From positions 1 through 5,957 of the forward strand of contig SLIE01000327.1 in the NCBI GenBank assembly GCA_007135795.1: 5,957 bases of DNA, in the 5' to 3' direction. Below the pieces are notes generated by a model. The model was not told the origin of the DNA and did not search any database. It saw nothing but the letters and a program-made list of their open reading frames with translations. Within the stretch, counting starts at the first letter, position 1; each line of letters opens with the position of its first letter. This DNA comes from Desulfobacterales bacterium. GTDB taxonomy: Bacteria > Desulfobacterota > Desulfobacteria > Desulfobacterales > Desulfosalsimonadaceae. A program made the translations under genes and the position numbers. Positions 1-5,804 of this stretch are shown piece after piece.

Positions 1-329
1 GCTGGGAGGTTGTGGAACGTTTTAATGGTTTATGCCTTCTGCGCCTTGAAATAAAAACCGGGAGAACCCATCAAATACGTGTTCACTGCGCATCCATGGG
101 GCACCCATTGGTAGGAGACGGGGTTTACGGGTATAAAAATCCATTTCGGGGGTTTGTCTTTTCGTCCCCTGTGGTTCGAGTATTGAAAACCATAAACCGT
201 CAAATGCTTCATTCACATAAAATCACGTTCATACACCCTGAAACCGACTCAGAAACAACTTTCGAATCTCCCCTGCCCCATGACATGTCATTGCTTCACC
301 AAGTGCTCAAAGACTCTCAAAGCACATAA
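1..329 (+). CDS. RluA-family pseudouridine synthase, C-terminal part (5' end outside window)
   Basis: This is the C-terminal part of an enzyme that isomerises uridine to pseudouridine in rRNA or tRNA in the cytoplasm. The reading frame is open to the left edge (first full codon at base 3), so the GTG at 12 is probably internal and not the start. The visible part has the family's conserved GRTHQIRVH motif (bases 60-86), followed by a GHPLVGDGVYG segment and a closing RQMLHSHKITFIHP segment, the usual order at the end of RluA, RluC and RluD proteins. The catalytic Asp motif (HRLDxxTSG) lies upstream of the window and cannot be checked, and the exact target uridine cannot be assigned. The gene converges on the next one, with 14 bp between the two stop codons and no clear terminator hairpin there; a short GTGCT/AGCAC inverted repeat sits near its end at about 303-325. 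Confidence 0.9.
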   Translation, partial: WEVVERFNGLCLLRLEIKTGRTHQIRVHCASMGHPLVGDGVYGYKNPFRGFVFSSPVVRVLKTINRQMLHSHKITFIHPETDSETTFESPLPHDMSLLHQVLKDSQST

Positions 330-343
330 AGAAATCATCGCTA

Positions 344-931
344 TTACTTATTCGTTCTTTTTCTGATCTCAAGGGTGCACCGCTTTTCAATATTGTCGAA
401 TTTCATGTAAACTTCTTCATTGTCTTCTTTCCCTGAAGCAAGCTGACCATAGCGTTTCTTTATTCGTTGTACGAATTCTTCCTTCATTTCAAGCTCCTCA
501 TTTTCACCAAGACTTTTTAGTTTTGTCTTCTGGAGCTCCCACAAACGATCCACGGAATAAACAGATTTATCATTTGCATTACCAGTATCTTTATCATCAC
601 CGAACTTTTCACGGCTGGTTGTGGCAAATGCTTTTTTCCGATCATTTTTACGCTTTGCTTCTGCGTTTTCCCACTGCTGTCTCCACGCACGGCTCTGATG
701 ATATACCTTCCATTGGAGACTATCTAGCAATGTCTCCAAGTATTTATTGGTTATCGCCGGATTAATTCGGAACTTCTGAATTCTTTCCACAAGTTCACCA
801 TATCGTGGATTTGGATTTCTCTGCCTATCGGCAAGGTAAGCCCGAATCTTGTTGTCCATGCTCTCTACTTGCCGAGCCAGGCTGGCAAGCTGATTTTCGA
901 CTTCCTTTCTATGCTTTCCTGCATTATCCAT
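344..931 (-). CDS. Charged coiled-coil protein, possibly MXAN_5187 C-terminal domain-like
   Basis: This is a soluble protein of 195 residues with no signal peptide or membrane segment. Residues 1-35 are charged and look like a coiled coil. Residues 36-95 hold a helical block with the pattern RYGELVERIQKFR, then NPAITNKYLETLLDSLQW and a Trp-rich WRQQW end. Residues 96-122 are a polar linker rich in Lys, Asp and Asn. Residues 123-195 form a second helical block that ends in an alternating, probably beta-strand, EEVYMKFDNIEKRCTLEIRK segment. From memory, this layout resembles the MXAN_5187 C-terminal domain family of myxobacteria and other former Deltaproteobacteria, whose function is unknown; I hold that match loosely. 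The ATG at 931 is supported by an AAGGAG-type ribosome binding site six nucleotides upstream. The gene stands alone on its strand and converges on the pseudouridine synthase. No catalytic motif is visible. Confidence 0.75.
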   Translation of the reverse strand: MDNAGKHRKEVENQLASLARQVESMDNKIRAYLADRQRNPNPRYGELVERIQKFRINPAITNKYLETLLDSLQWKVYHQSRAWRQQWENAEAKRKNDRKKAFATTSREKFGDDKDTGNANDKSVYSVDRLWELQKTKLKSLGENEELEMKEEFVQRIKKRYGQLASGKEDNEEVYMKFDNIEKRCTLEIRKRTNK

Positions 932-935
932 AACG

Positions 936-942
936 TCTCCTT
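936..942 (-). promoter_or_regulatory. Ribosome binding site of the 344-931 gene
   Basis: Read on the - strand this is AAGGAGA, with its GGAG core about six nucleotides before the ATG at 931. It is the main evidence that the reading frame is a real gene and that the start is correctly placed. Confidence 0.7.
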
Positions 943-1015
943 TTAAACAATTGTCACCGTATCCGTTTTGACTCAGAACATTGGTACAAAACTCTCAGCT
1001 CAAAATACCCAAACA

Positions 1016-1240
1016 TCATAAACCGGAAAACAGATAATTAATTCGAAGAGTATCAGACAAATTTAAAGGTTCAACAATTTCAAGCACATTTAATATGGGA
1101 CATTTTACGACGCCATCAGAAATTATTACAATCACATGTTTATACGTCACGACGCAATCTGTCAAGTGCCGGTAAAACCCAGAAATAGAATGTTCAATGG
1201 CATACAGTAGATTAAAATATTCAGCCATTTCAATGTGCAC
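1016..1240 (-). CDS. Doubtful small hypothetical protein (74 codons)
   Basis: The frame runs from a GTG at 1240 to a TGA and would encode 74 residues with several hydrophobic beta-like stretches (for example HVIVIISDGVV and ILNVLEIVEPLNL). I do not recognise the sequence. Upstream of the GTG there is only a weak TGGGG-type ribosome binding site, and the internal ATG at 1228 has none. The DNA is AT-rich and lies in an intergenic gap. It could be a small gene, a decayed fragment or a chance frame; chance seems most likely. Confidence 0.2.
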   Translation of the reverse strand: MHIEMAEYFNLLYAIEHSISGFYRHLTDCVVTYKHVIVIISDGVVKCPILNVLEIVEPLNLSDTLRINYLFSGL

Positions 1241-1397
1241 GGTCCCCAGGATGTGATTATATTTTTGAAAAACTCTAATACCCGGGTTATATCGAAGGAT
1301 TTATTGTACATATCCAGGATGAAAATACCCGTTCAACAAGACTCAGCGTAACAACGTCAGGCGACTGATCAGGCGACACTCAATATCAACATTCAAT

Positions 1398-1404
1398 AAA
1401 GGAG
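1398..1404 (+). promoter_or_regulatory. Ribosome binding site that fixes the superoxide reductase start at 1412
   Basis: The sequence AAAGGAG ends seven nucleotides before the ATG at 1412. The longer in-frame alternative, GTG at 1406, begins immediately after this site and could not use it. The start is therefore at 1412, which also gives the usual neelaredoxin N terminus. Confidence 0.8.
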
Positions 1405-1411
1405 AGTGACA

Positions 1412-1804
1412 ATGAAATACGGAGACTTGTTTCAGACAGGGGATTTTAAAAATGAAAAGCATGTCCCGGTAATCGAGGCGCCACAAAGTGTTAAGGCAGA
1501 TGAATATTTCGAAATAAAAGTATCCCTCGGGAAGGAAGTGAGTCACCCCAATACCACGGCACATCATATACGCTGGATTCAGCTGCATTTCAAACCGGAG
1601 AACGACAAGTTCAGCTATCAGGTAGGGAATTTCGAGTTTACAGCTCATGGAGAGAGCGTGGCAGGCGCTGATGAAGGACCGGTTTTTACGGATCATTCCA
1701 TTCAAGCCCGAATGAAAACAAAGCAACCAGGCATTCTTTTCGCCACTTCCTATTGTAATATCCACGGGTTGTGGGAAGATTCAATGGAAATCAAGATTGG
1801 TTAG
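1412..1804 (+). CDS. sor: Class II superoxide reductase (neelaredoxin / desulfoferrodoxin-like)
   Basis: This 130-residue cytoplasmic enzyme reduces superoxide to hydrogen peroxide without making oxygen, using electrons usually supplied by rubredoxin. It is an oxygen-defence protein typical of anaerobes. All five ligands of the square-pyramidal Fe(His)4(Cys) centre are present with family spacing: His17 (in EKHVPVI), His45 and His51 (in SHPNTTAHHI), Cys115 and His118 (in YCNIHG). Glu15 and Lys16 before the first His match the active-site Glu and Lys of archaeal neelaredoxins. It has no N-terminal desulforedoxin domain and no Cys4 iron site, so it is the one-iron form, and its length is normal for that form. 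It is followed by a hairpin at 1821-1863 and by a broken rubrerythrin gene, so it may once have led a small oxidative-stress gene pair. Confidence 0.94.
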   Translation: MKYGDLFQTGDFKNEKHVPVIEAPQSVKADEYFEIKVSLGKEVSHPNTTAHHIRWIQLHFKPENDKFSYQVGNFEFTAHGESVAGADEGPVFTDHSIQARMKTKQPGILFATSYCNIHGLWEDSMEIKIG

Positions 1805-1820
1805 TTAAGCGTCTCTTCAC

Positions 1821-1863
1821 GGCTGTTGGAAAACATCAATAAATTAGTTGATTTTCAACAGCC
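1821..1863 (+). terminator. Imperfect hairpin after the superoxide reductase gene
   Basis: GGCTGTTG at 1821-1828 pairs with CAACAGCC at 1856-1863. The stem then extends inwards through AAAA/TTTT and TCAA/TTGA, with small bulges on the left arm, around an AT-rich loop. It starts 16 nt after the stop codon, which fits a transcription terminator. No U-run follows on the + strand, so termination would not be classical. The GGCTGTTG arm also resembles the ends of some insertion sequences, so a repeat or IS remnant is an alternative. Confidence 0.5.
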
Positions 1864-1924
1864 TGTGACGTGCCTATACGGTATTCTCATCAATCATCTA
1901 AAATCATAAGCACGAAGGTTAATC

Positions 1925-2129
1925 ATGAAACAGATGACAGAGCAGACAGACAGAAACAAAGCATCTGGAACTTTTTCGAAGAGCACAAGCCGCTGTTGCT
2001 GAAAACAAGGATATTACACTCAACGCGGTTCAGGTTTGCGAAATTTGCGGTTACACATTGGAAGGCGAAGCACCGGAATTCTGCCCGGTATGCAATTCCA
2101 AAAAAGAGAAATTCACTGCGTTTACCTGA
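1925..2129 (+). pseudogene. rbr: Rubrerythrin remnant: last diiron motif plus rubredoxin-like domain
   Basis: Rubrerythrin is a cytoplasmic peroxidase of anaerobes with an N-terminal diiron four-helix bundle and a C-terminal rubredoxin-like Fe(Cys)4 domain. Here only the end survives. The frame, open from 1938 to the TGA at 2127, gives ETKHLELFRRAQAAV, with an ExxH pair that matches the last diiron ligands, and then VCEICGYTLEGEAPEFCPVC with four cysteines at codons 2037, 2046, 2082 and 2091, and a KKEKF ending. This is a textbook rubrerythrin tail. A TGA at 1935-1937 closes the frame upstream, and no ATG, GTG or TTG lies between it and the first cysteine. An ATG at 1925 with a good GAAGG site at 1914-1918 is in another frame, and a +1 shift around 1938-1999 would join it to the tail. 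Even then the first roughly 120 residues of the bundle are missing. I read it as a gene that lost its middle and its frame; a sequencing error could explain the shift but not the missing domain. Confidence 0.8.
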
Positions 2130-2145
2130 TTACACAAGGTGTAAT
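2129..2145. repeat. Perfect 7-bp palindrome with 3-nt loop after the rubrerythrin remnant
   Basis: ATTACAC, a loop of AAG, then GTGTAAT. It begins on the last base of the remnant's stop codon. It is AT-rich with no U-run, so it would be a weak terminator; it could also be an operator-like site or chance. Confidence 0.35.
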
Positions 2146-2374
2146 TGATTGATCCGGAGCAAAAGTAAAATCGCACCAGCGAAGTAGCGAATGGCTTGCG
2201 TTTGCCTTGTTTCCAAAGCCTCGCGGCCATATACCACAGAGAACACAGATATTTAATTATAATATTTTCCTTTGTGCTCTCTGTGGGAAAAAATTTCGCA
2301 ACGTTATTTCTCAGATGGATTATAGACAAGCGATAAGCCGCAACATTACACAAATTAAATTGAAATTGCGACAA
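2130..2374. other. Non-coding stretch between the rubrerythrin remnant and the operon end
   Basis: Apart from the two inverted repeats listed separately I see no gene here. The frames that cross it have no ribosome binding site, have biased compositions and overlap the repeats. It separates a + strand unit from the 3' end of a - strand operon, so it is a convergent intergenic region. Confidence 0.6.
2234..2286. repeat. Inverted repeat CCACAGAGAACACA / TGTGCTCTCTGTGG
   Basis: Arms of 14 bp (2234-2247 and 2273-2286) pair at 13 of 14 positions around a 25-nt loop of almost pure A and T. It lies between the rubrerythrin remnant and the end of the operon on the other strand, so it could end transcription in either direction, though neither strand has a U-run directly after the stem. 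Repeats with CACAGAG arms recur between genes in several environmental bacterial genomes, so this may be one copy of a dispersed family. Confidence 0.6.
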
Positions 2375-3151
2375 TTACATCCGGCCGGCCAGAATCGCGG
2401 CCCCAAGTGCACCATTGACCTGGGCATACCCGGATACCACAATCGGGGCTCCGAGTTTTTTTTCCATTGCCTGAAGGATGCCTTTGTTCTTTGCCACACC
2501 ACCTGTCATCATAATCGGTAAAACAATCCCGATTCGCCTTGCCATCGCCGATATGCGTGATGCAACGGATTCATGAATTCCGGCAATGATATTTTCACGG
2601 GTCTCCCCCTTGGCAATCAAAGAAACAACTTCTGATTCCGCAAAGACCGTGCAGATACTGCTGATTTTTGCGGGAGTCCCGGCCAGAGAAAGATCACCAA
2701 ACGCCTCCAGGTCCATTTCCAGAGCCCTGGCCATGACCTCCAGAAAACGACCAGTTCCGGCAGCACATTTATCATTCATTGCGAAATCAACTACTTTACC
2801 ATTATTATCCAACCGGATTACCTTGGAATCCTGCCCCCCCACATCGATGACAAACCGGATTTCAGGGTTTATAAACCAAGCCCCTGCCCCGTGACAGGTG
2901 ATTTCCGTGATTGCCTTGTCGGCAAAATCAACCGCATTTCTGCCGTAACCAGTAGACACGACAGTTGCTACCTCATTTGGCATCAACCCGATTTCGGATA
3001 ACAGGCCATCCAATACGTCTTGTCCGGCCTTTTTGGCATTGTAGCCGGTAAAGCGAACCCTGGTGCCAAGTATATTTCCATCACGCATCACGACCGCTTT
3101 CGCTGTAATGGACCCGATATCGATACCTGCCGTTATTTTAGGATCACTCAA
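2375..3151 (-). CDS. ATP-dependent activator of a 2-hydroxyacyl-CoA dehydratase / benzoyl-CoA reductase (BcrA/BadF/BzdQ/HgdC family)
   Basis: This 258-residue protein of the ASKHA fold is expected to work as a homodimer with one [4Fe-4S] cluster between the subunits. It couples ATP hydrolysis to the transfer of one very low-potential electron, usually from ferredoxin, to its partner enzyme. Visible motifs are the phosphate loop GIDIGSITAK (residues 9-18), STGYGRN (66-72), the second phosphate motif DVGGQDSK (103-110), the cluster ligands Cys129 (NDKCAAGTGRFLE) and Cys167 (SSICTVFAESEVVSLI), and the adenosine motif MTGGVAKN (215-222). The length matches HgdC and E. coli YjiL rather than the longer BcrA. 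The start is TTG, whose TTGA overlaps the stop of the upstream dehydratase-like gene by four nucleotides, pointing to translational coupling; GGAG lies about 11 nt upstream. It is the last gene of the operon. The family is certain; the partner is inferred from adjacency. Confidence 0.94.
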   Translation of the reverse strand: MSDPKITAGIDIGSITAKAVVMRDGNILGTRVRFTGYNAKKAGQDVLDGLLSEIGLMPNEVATVVSTGYGRNAVDFADKAITEITCHGAGAWFINPEIRFVIDVGGQDSKVIRLDNNGKVVDFAMNDKCAAGTGRFLEVMARALEMDLEAFGDLSLAGTPAKISSICTVFAESEVVSLIAKGETRENIIAGIHESVASRISAMARRIGIVLPIMMTGGVAKNKGILQAMEKKLGAPIVVSGYAQVNGALGAAILAGRM

Positions 3152-4389
3152 GATTTCAAAGTCTCCATGAATGCGTCTATTCGCGTTTCGATCTGACTTT
3201 CCGCAAAATGCCGTTCATCGACCATATCCGCCTCTATTATCAGTGTCGGAATTTTGAGTTGGTCCATGACCATCTTCTGCAAATCATACTGCCCAAGCGA
3301 GTAAGGCTTGCAACTTCTGTTTGAATGCATCACCAGCCCATCGGCATCATATTTTTCGATCATCTCCCGCAATTTATTGATCATCATGTCGTGAGAGATG
3401 TTGATATATACATTTGAATAGGAAAGACTCATGGTTTCGAGAAATCGGTTCTCATCGATCAGGGGAAGCACCCCACTCCATGCGGACGTATATGTATCAG
3501 CAACCAGGCAGGCATTATGCGAAGCAAACTTATCAGACAACCAACGGGTCCGGTACCATATCGGCAGATTATCCCACAGGAGTCGATATTTTTCGCCGGG
3601 AACCATGGCGATGTTATTGCTTATGCGCTCATTCATTTCATCCAGCAAGCCTTTATAATAATCAACCGTCACCTGTGTTCCGCGAAGGGTCACGATCAAT
3701 CCCAGGTGGAAAAAGGCATCAAATGCAGAGATTGGTGAGGGTTTGTGGGTTGCCGTATCCAAAACGGCCTGCCACAGTCTGAGCCCTTCCACCGCCAGTA
3801 CGCCAACTTCATTCATCCGGTCATAATCCATCTTACGACCACACTGCTTTTCCAGAAACTCGATATACTCGTAGATCTGGTCCATAACATACTGCTGTGC
3901 TTCTTTTTTCATTTCACGATGGATAAACGGTGTATCCAGTATAAAAAGAGGCACATGATAATGCCGGGCCACCACTTCATACCATTTCAACACCGTTCCG
4001 CAAATATTATTGCAGCAAACCAGAAAATCAGGCTCGGGCAATCCCCCTATGGGTCCCCCTTGTGTCACTGCACAAGCGATATCCGCCCTGGCATAGGAAC
4101 ACAGATCGCTTGAATATCCCATTTCTTCGGCTTTTTGGCAAAGATCAACCCCCATTTTGGAGGCTCCCACCATGGCACCATGGTTTTCCGGATAAACCGG
4201 AATCACATCCATGGCGATCAGCGGTTCAACCGGACCGCCACTGGTTATCCATGCCACCTTTTTTCCGTTTTCCCGGGCTGTCTTGGCATCGATGTAATAG
4301 CCGGTCAATATTTCTTTCATCCTGGAAACCGATTTTATCCGGTGATTATCCTTTCCAGAGTCTATGTTTTTGCCATTCACATCAGACAT
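3148..4389 (-). CDS. BcrB-like subunit of a 2-hydroxyacyl-CoA dehydratase / benzoyl-CoA reductase-type enzyme
   Basis: This 413-residue protein is one of two homologous catalytic subunits that each bind a [4Fe-4S] cluster and together reduce or dehydrate a CoA thioester through ketyl radical chemistry. Recognisable segments in order are AWITSGGPVEPLIAMDVIPV with PENH (residues 46-70), DLCSYARADI (96-105), CCNNICGTVLKWYE (125-138), a GTQVTVDYYKGL region (237-248), and near the end HSNRSCKPYSLGQYD (355-369) followed by PTLIIEADMVDER. Cys97, Cys126 or Cys130, and Cys360 are the likely cluster ligands. The SGGPVE and PVYPENH segments are closer to what I recall of BcrB/BadE benzoyl-CoA reductase subunits than to glutaryl-type dehydratases, but it is shorter than typical BcrB. 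An AAGGAA ribosome binding site (4396-4401) stands about seven nucleotides before the ATG. It is the middle gene: 166 nt after the first subunit and overlapping the activator by four. Substrate unknown. Confidence 0.93.
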   Translation of the reverse strand: MSDVNGKNIDSGKDNHRIKSVSRMKEILTGYYIDAKTARENGKKVAWITSGGPVEPLIAMDVIPVYPENHGAMVGASKMGVDLCQKAEEMGYSSDLCSYARADIACAVTQGGPIGGLPEPDFLVCCNNICGTVLKWYEVVARHYHVPLFILDTPFIHREMKKEAQQYVMDQIYEYIEFLEKQCGRKMDYDRMNEVGVLAVEGLRLWQAVLDTATHKPSPISAFDAFFHLGLIVTLRGTQVTVDYYKGLLDEMNERISNNIAMVPGEKYRLLWDNLPIWYRTRWLSDKFASHNACLVADTYTSAWSGVLPLIDENRFLETMSLSYSNVYINISHDMMINKLREMIEKYDADGLVMHSNRSCKPYSLGQYDLQKMVMDQLKIPTLIIEADMVDERHFAESQIETRIDAFMETLKS

Positions 4390-4555
4390 AAGCCGTTCCT
4401 TCTTTCAGTGGTGCATGACCATTTAAAAGAGCATTTAATCCGTGTTAACTTCATAAAACCCAAAAGAAGAAACGGTCTATGCCCGACAGCGATCCATGCA
4501 TTTAAAGAGACAGAGACAAACCTTCCGGTTCACCATATCCCTAAACCAATATTTA
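4390..4555 (-). other. 166-nt spacer inside the dehydratase operon
   Basis: This gap is long for genes that should be made in fixed ratio. It contains a near-repeat on the - strand, CTCTTTAAATG and CTCTTTTAAATG, about 80 nt apart, and a chance-like 19-codon frame with four cysteines. I see no clear terminator hairpin with a U-run, so read-through is likely. A second promoter or an mRNA processing site is possible but not shown. Confidence 0.4.
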
Positions 4556-5689
4556 TTACAACATTTCGATAAATGTTTCAAAACGTGTTCTTAACTGTTC
4601 CCTTGGCGCGGGTTGCTCCTCGATTTCAAGAAGCATCGAGGCGACATTCGCCCTGTCGACAAGATCCTTGAGATTCGGATAATCAAACGCATGCGGATCA
4701 CAGAATTTCAGAAGAAGAAATATCACACCATCGATTCGTTTCCGATGAACTTCGGTAAAAAGATAATCACCTCTTGCCGTGGTTGAAAGATGTTTTGCCG
4801 GACAGATCATTCGACTGCTGTAACGGCTGGCAATGGCCTCTATGGGATCTCCTGATTCCTCGATCCGGCCGGTGGCATAGCGCAGCCCCGTGCAAAGATC
4901 ATCCCACACCACATCACCCCCTGCTTCATCTATAATGGCATAAATATCCGGGAGATTACAAATTCCACCAGAAAGCATGATCCGTTTTCGTCCGCTTTCC
5001 TTGATTTCAGTTTTTACGCTTCCAAGCGAGTCCATTAGATGTTCAAGATCAAGGGCCAATTCATTCCGGTCCATCACCATGGCGGCCTTCATGGTGTGAT
5101 ACACTGCAGAGTGATCGAGGATGTCGGGATTCATACTTCGCAAGTCATAGAGCGATGACAGGCTGGATCTTATGTTATTATATAAGCGTATTGATTCCGC
5201 AAGATCATCGTCGGTAATAGTAACAGCCAGGGCGCTTTCAAGATCTGCCTTTACACCACCAAGCACATCTATCATATACTTACGGGCACTGGGGGTGTTT
5301 AGTTTGACCGGCATCACCGCATCAATATGGATGTCAAAGCCGGCATTCAAACGCCAGATATCGGATAGTCGCTGTATGGAGTCGCATGTATGCGGAAAAA
5401 CGGTTCCATCCAGAAAATCAAGTCTGCCTCTCAGGGCATCCTCGAGACCACCGCGTACAAGAGAACAGCAATACGACTGAAGGTGAGATTCGGCAAGTTC
5501 TATATCCTGCGACGTACCAAACAGACGAAACGGAATTACCCCGGCTGCCTGCATCAATTCCTCGGGGGCATACGAACAGAAAAATCCTAACAATTTCTTT
5601 CCGGTTTGCTCTTTTACCAATCGTGCATATGCATATGGATTATCTGCAATAGCCTGAAATTTTGCTAATATCTTTTCATGTCTATTCAT
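4556..5689 (-). CDS. BcrC/HgdB-like subunit of a 2-hydroxyacyl-CoA dehydratase / benzoyl-CoA reductase-type enzyme
   Basis: This 377-residue protein is the second cluster-binding catalytic subunit, expected to pair with the 413-aa one. Motifs in order are GFFCSYAPEELMQAAGVIPFRL (residues 35-56), a LQSYCCSLVRGGLEDALRG segment (70-88), the DGTVFPHTCDSIQRL segment (94-108), IMLSGGICNLPDIYAIIDEAG (237-257), VVWDDLCTGLR (260-270), a DPIEAIASRY segment (281-290), and DGVIFLLLKFCDPHAFDYPNLK (320-341) followed by LLEIEEQ and a TRFETFIE end. Cys38, Cys102 and Cys330 are the likely [4Fe-4S] ligands. Length and motifs fit BcrC, BzdN and the HgdB-type subunits. The ATG at 5689 has a GGAG seven nucleotides upstream (5697-5700). 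It is the first visible gene of the operon. No CoA-transferase, ligase, ferredoxin or regulator gene accompanies it in the window, so the substrate cannot be read from context. Confidence 0.93.
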   Translation of the reverse strand: MNRHEKILAKFQAIADNPYAYARLVKEQTGKKLLGFFCSYAPEELMQAAGVIPFRLFGTSQDIELAESHLQSYCCSLVRGGLEDALRGRLDFLDGTVFPHTCDSIQRLSDIWRLNAGFDIHIDAVMPVKLNTPSARKYMIDVLGGVKADLESALAVTITDDDLAESIRLYNNIRSSLSSLYDLRSMNPDILDHSAVYHTMKAAMVMDRNELALDLEHLMDSLGSVKTEIKESGRKRIMLSGGICNLPDIYAIIDEAGGDVVWDDLCTGLRYATGRIEESGDPIEAIASRYSSRMICPAKHLSTTARGDYLFTEVHRKRIDGVIFLLLKFCDPHAFDYPNLKDLVDRANVASMLLEIEEQPAPREQLRTRFETFIEML

Positions 5690-5804
5690 GTTGGGACTCC
5701 GAATTTTTCATTTCGATTGATCACATAACAAAGCCGAATTTCTCAGGACCAACAAACCTGCCTTTCTCCCCTTTTGTTCATTAACGGTTATGCGCTTTAA
5801 CAGG
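5690..5804 (-). promoter_or_regulatory. Leader of the dehydratase operon
   Basis: This short region between the first operon gene and the MITE-like element should contain the promoter unless transcription enters through the element. I see no good sigma-70 or sigma-54 box pair. A TGATCA palindrome sits at 5718-5723; it resembles a half site for a CRP/FNR-type regulator but lacks the second half, so I do not call an operator. Confidence 0.3.

Larger units (their letters stand above)
932..1411. other. 480-bp gap with no convincing gene
   Basis: This stretch separates two divergently transcribed genes, so it should carry both promoters. It is more AT-rich than its neighbours and holds one weak reading frame (1016-1240, - strand), listed separately. 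A possible sigma-70-type promoter for the superoxide reductase is TTGAAA at 1265-1270 and TATATC at 1288-1293, a 17-nt spacer. The -10 box matches the consensus only 4 of 6, and the implied leader would be about 110 nt. An 8-bp direct repeat (CAGGCGAC at 1358-1365 and 1370-1377) lies in that leader. I see no tRNA, riboswitch or strong terminator here. Confidence 0.5.

Noticed and set aside
1343..1765. 140-codon frame on the - strand
   Set aside because: It is the antisense shadow of the superoxide reductase gene, whose iron ligands are all in place on the + strand.
1870..2148. 92-codon + strand frame through the rubrerythrin remnant
   Set aside because: The real homology lies in another + frame (four-cysteine domain); this frame is basic, biased and without motifs.
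2051..2374. 107-codon - strand frame over the rubrerythrin remnant and repeats
   Set aside because: It is antisense to the rubredoxin-like domain and crosses an inverted repeat; no recognisable motif.
2207..2521. 104-codon + strand frame
   Set aside because: It begins in the inverted-repeat region and ends antisense to the activator gene; it has no family motif.
4480..4541. 19-codon - strand frame with four cysteines in the operon spacer
   Set aside because: It is too short, has only a poorly spaced AGGG before its ATG and has no known relative; most likely chance.
4135..4572. 145-codon + strand frame
   Set aside because: It runs antisense to the 413-aa subunit and the operon spacer, has no ribosome binding site and has His/Phe/Arg-rich noise-like composition.
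5172..5652. Several + strand frames of 66-102 codons
   Set aside because: All are shadows of the BcrC/HgdB-like gene on the other strand.
5712..5728. CRP/FNR-like site around TGATCA in the operon leader
   Set aside because: Only one half site fits; the other half of either consensus is missing.
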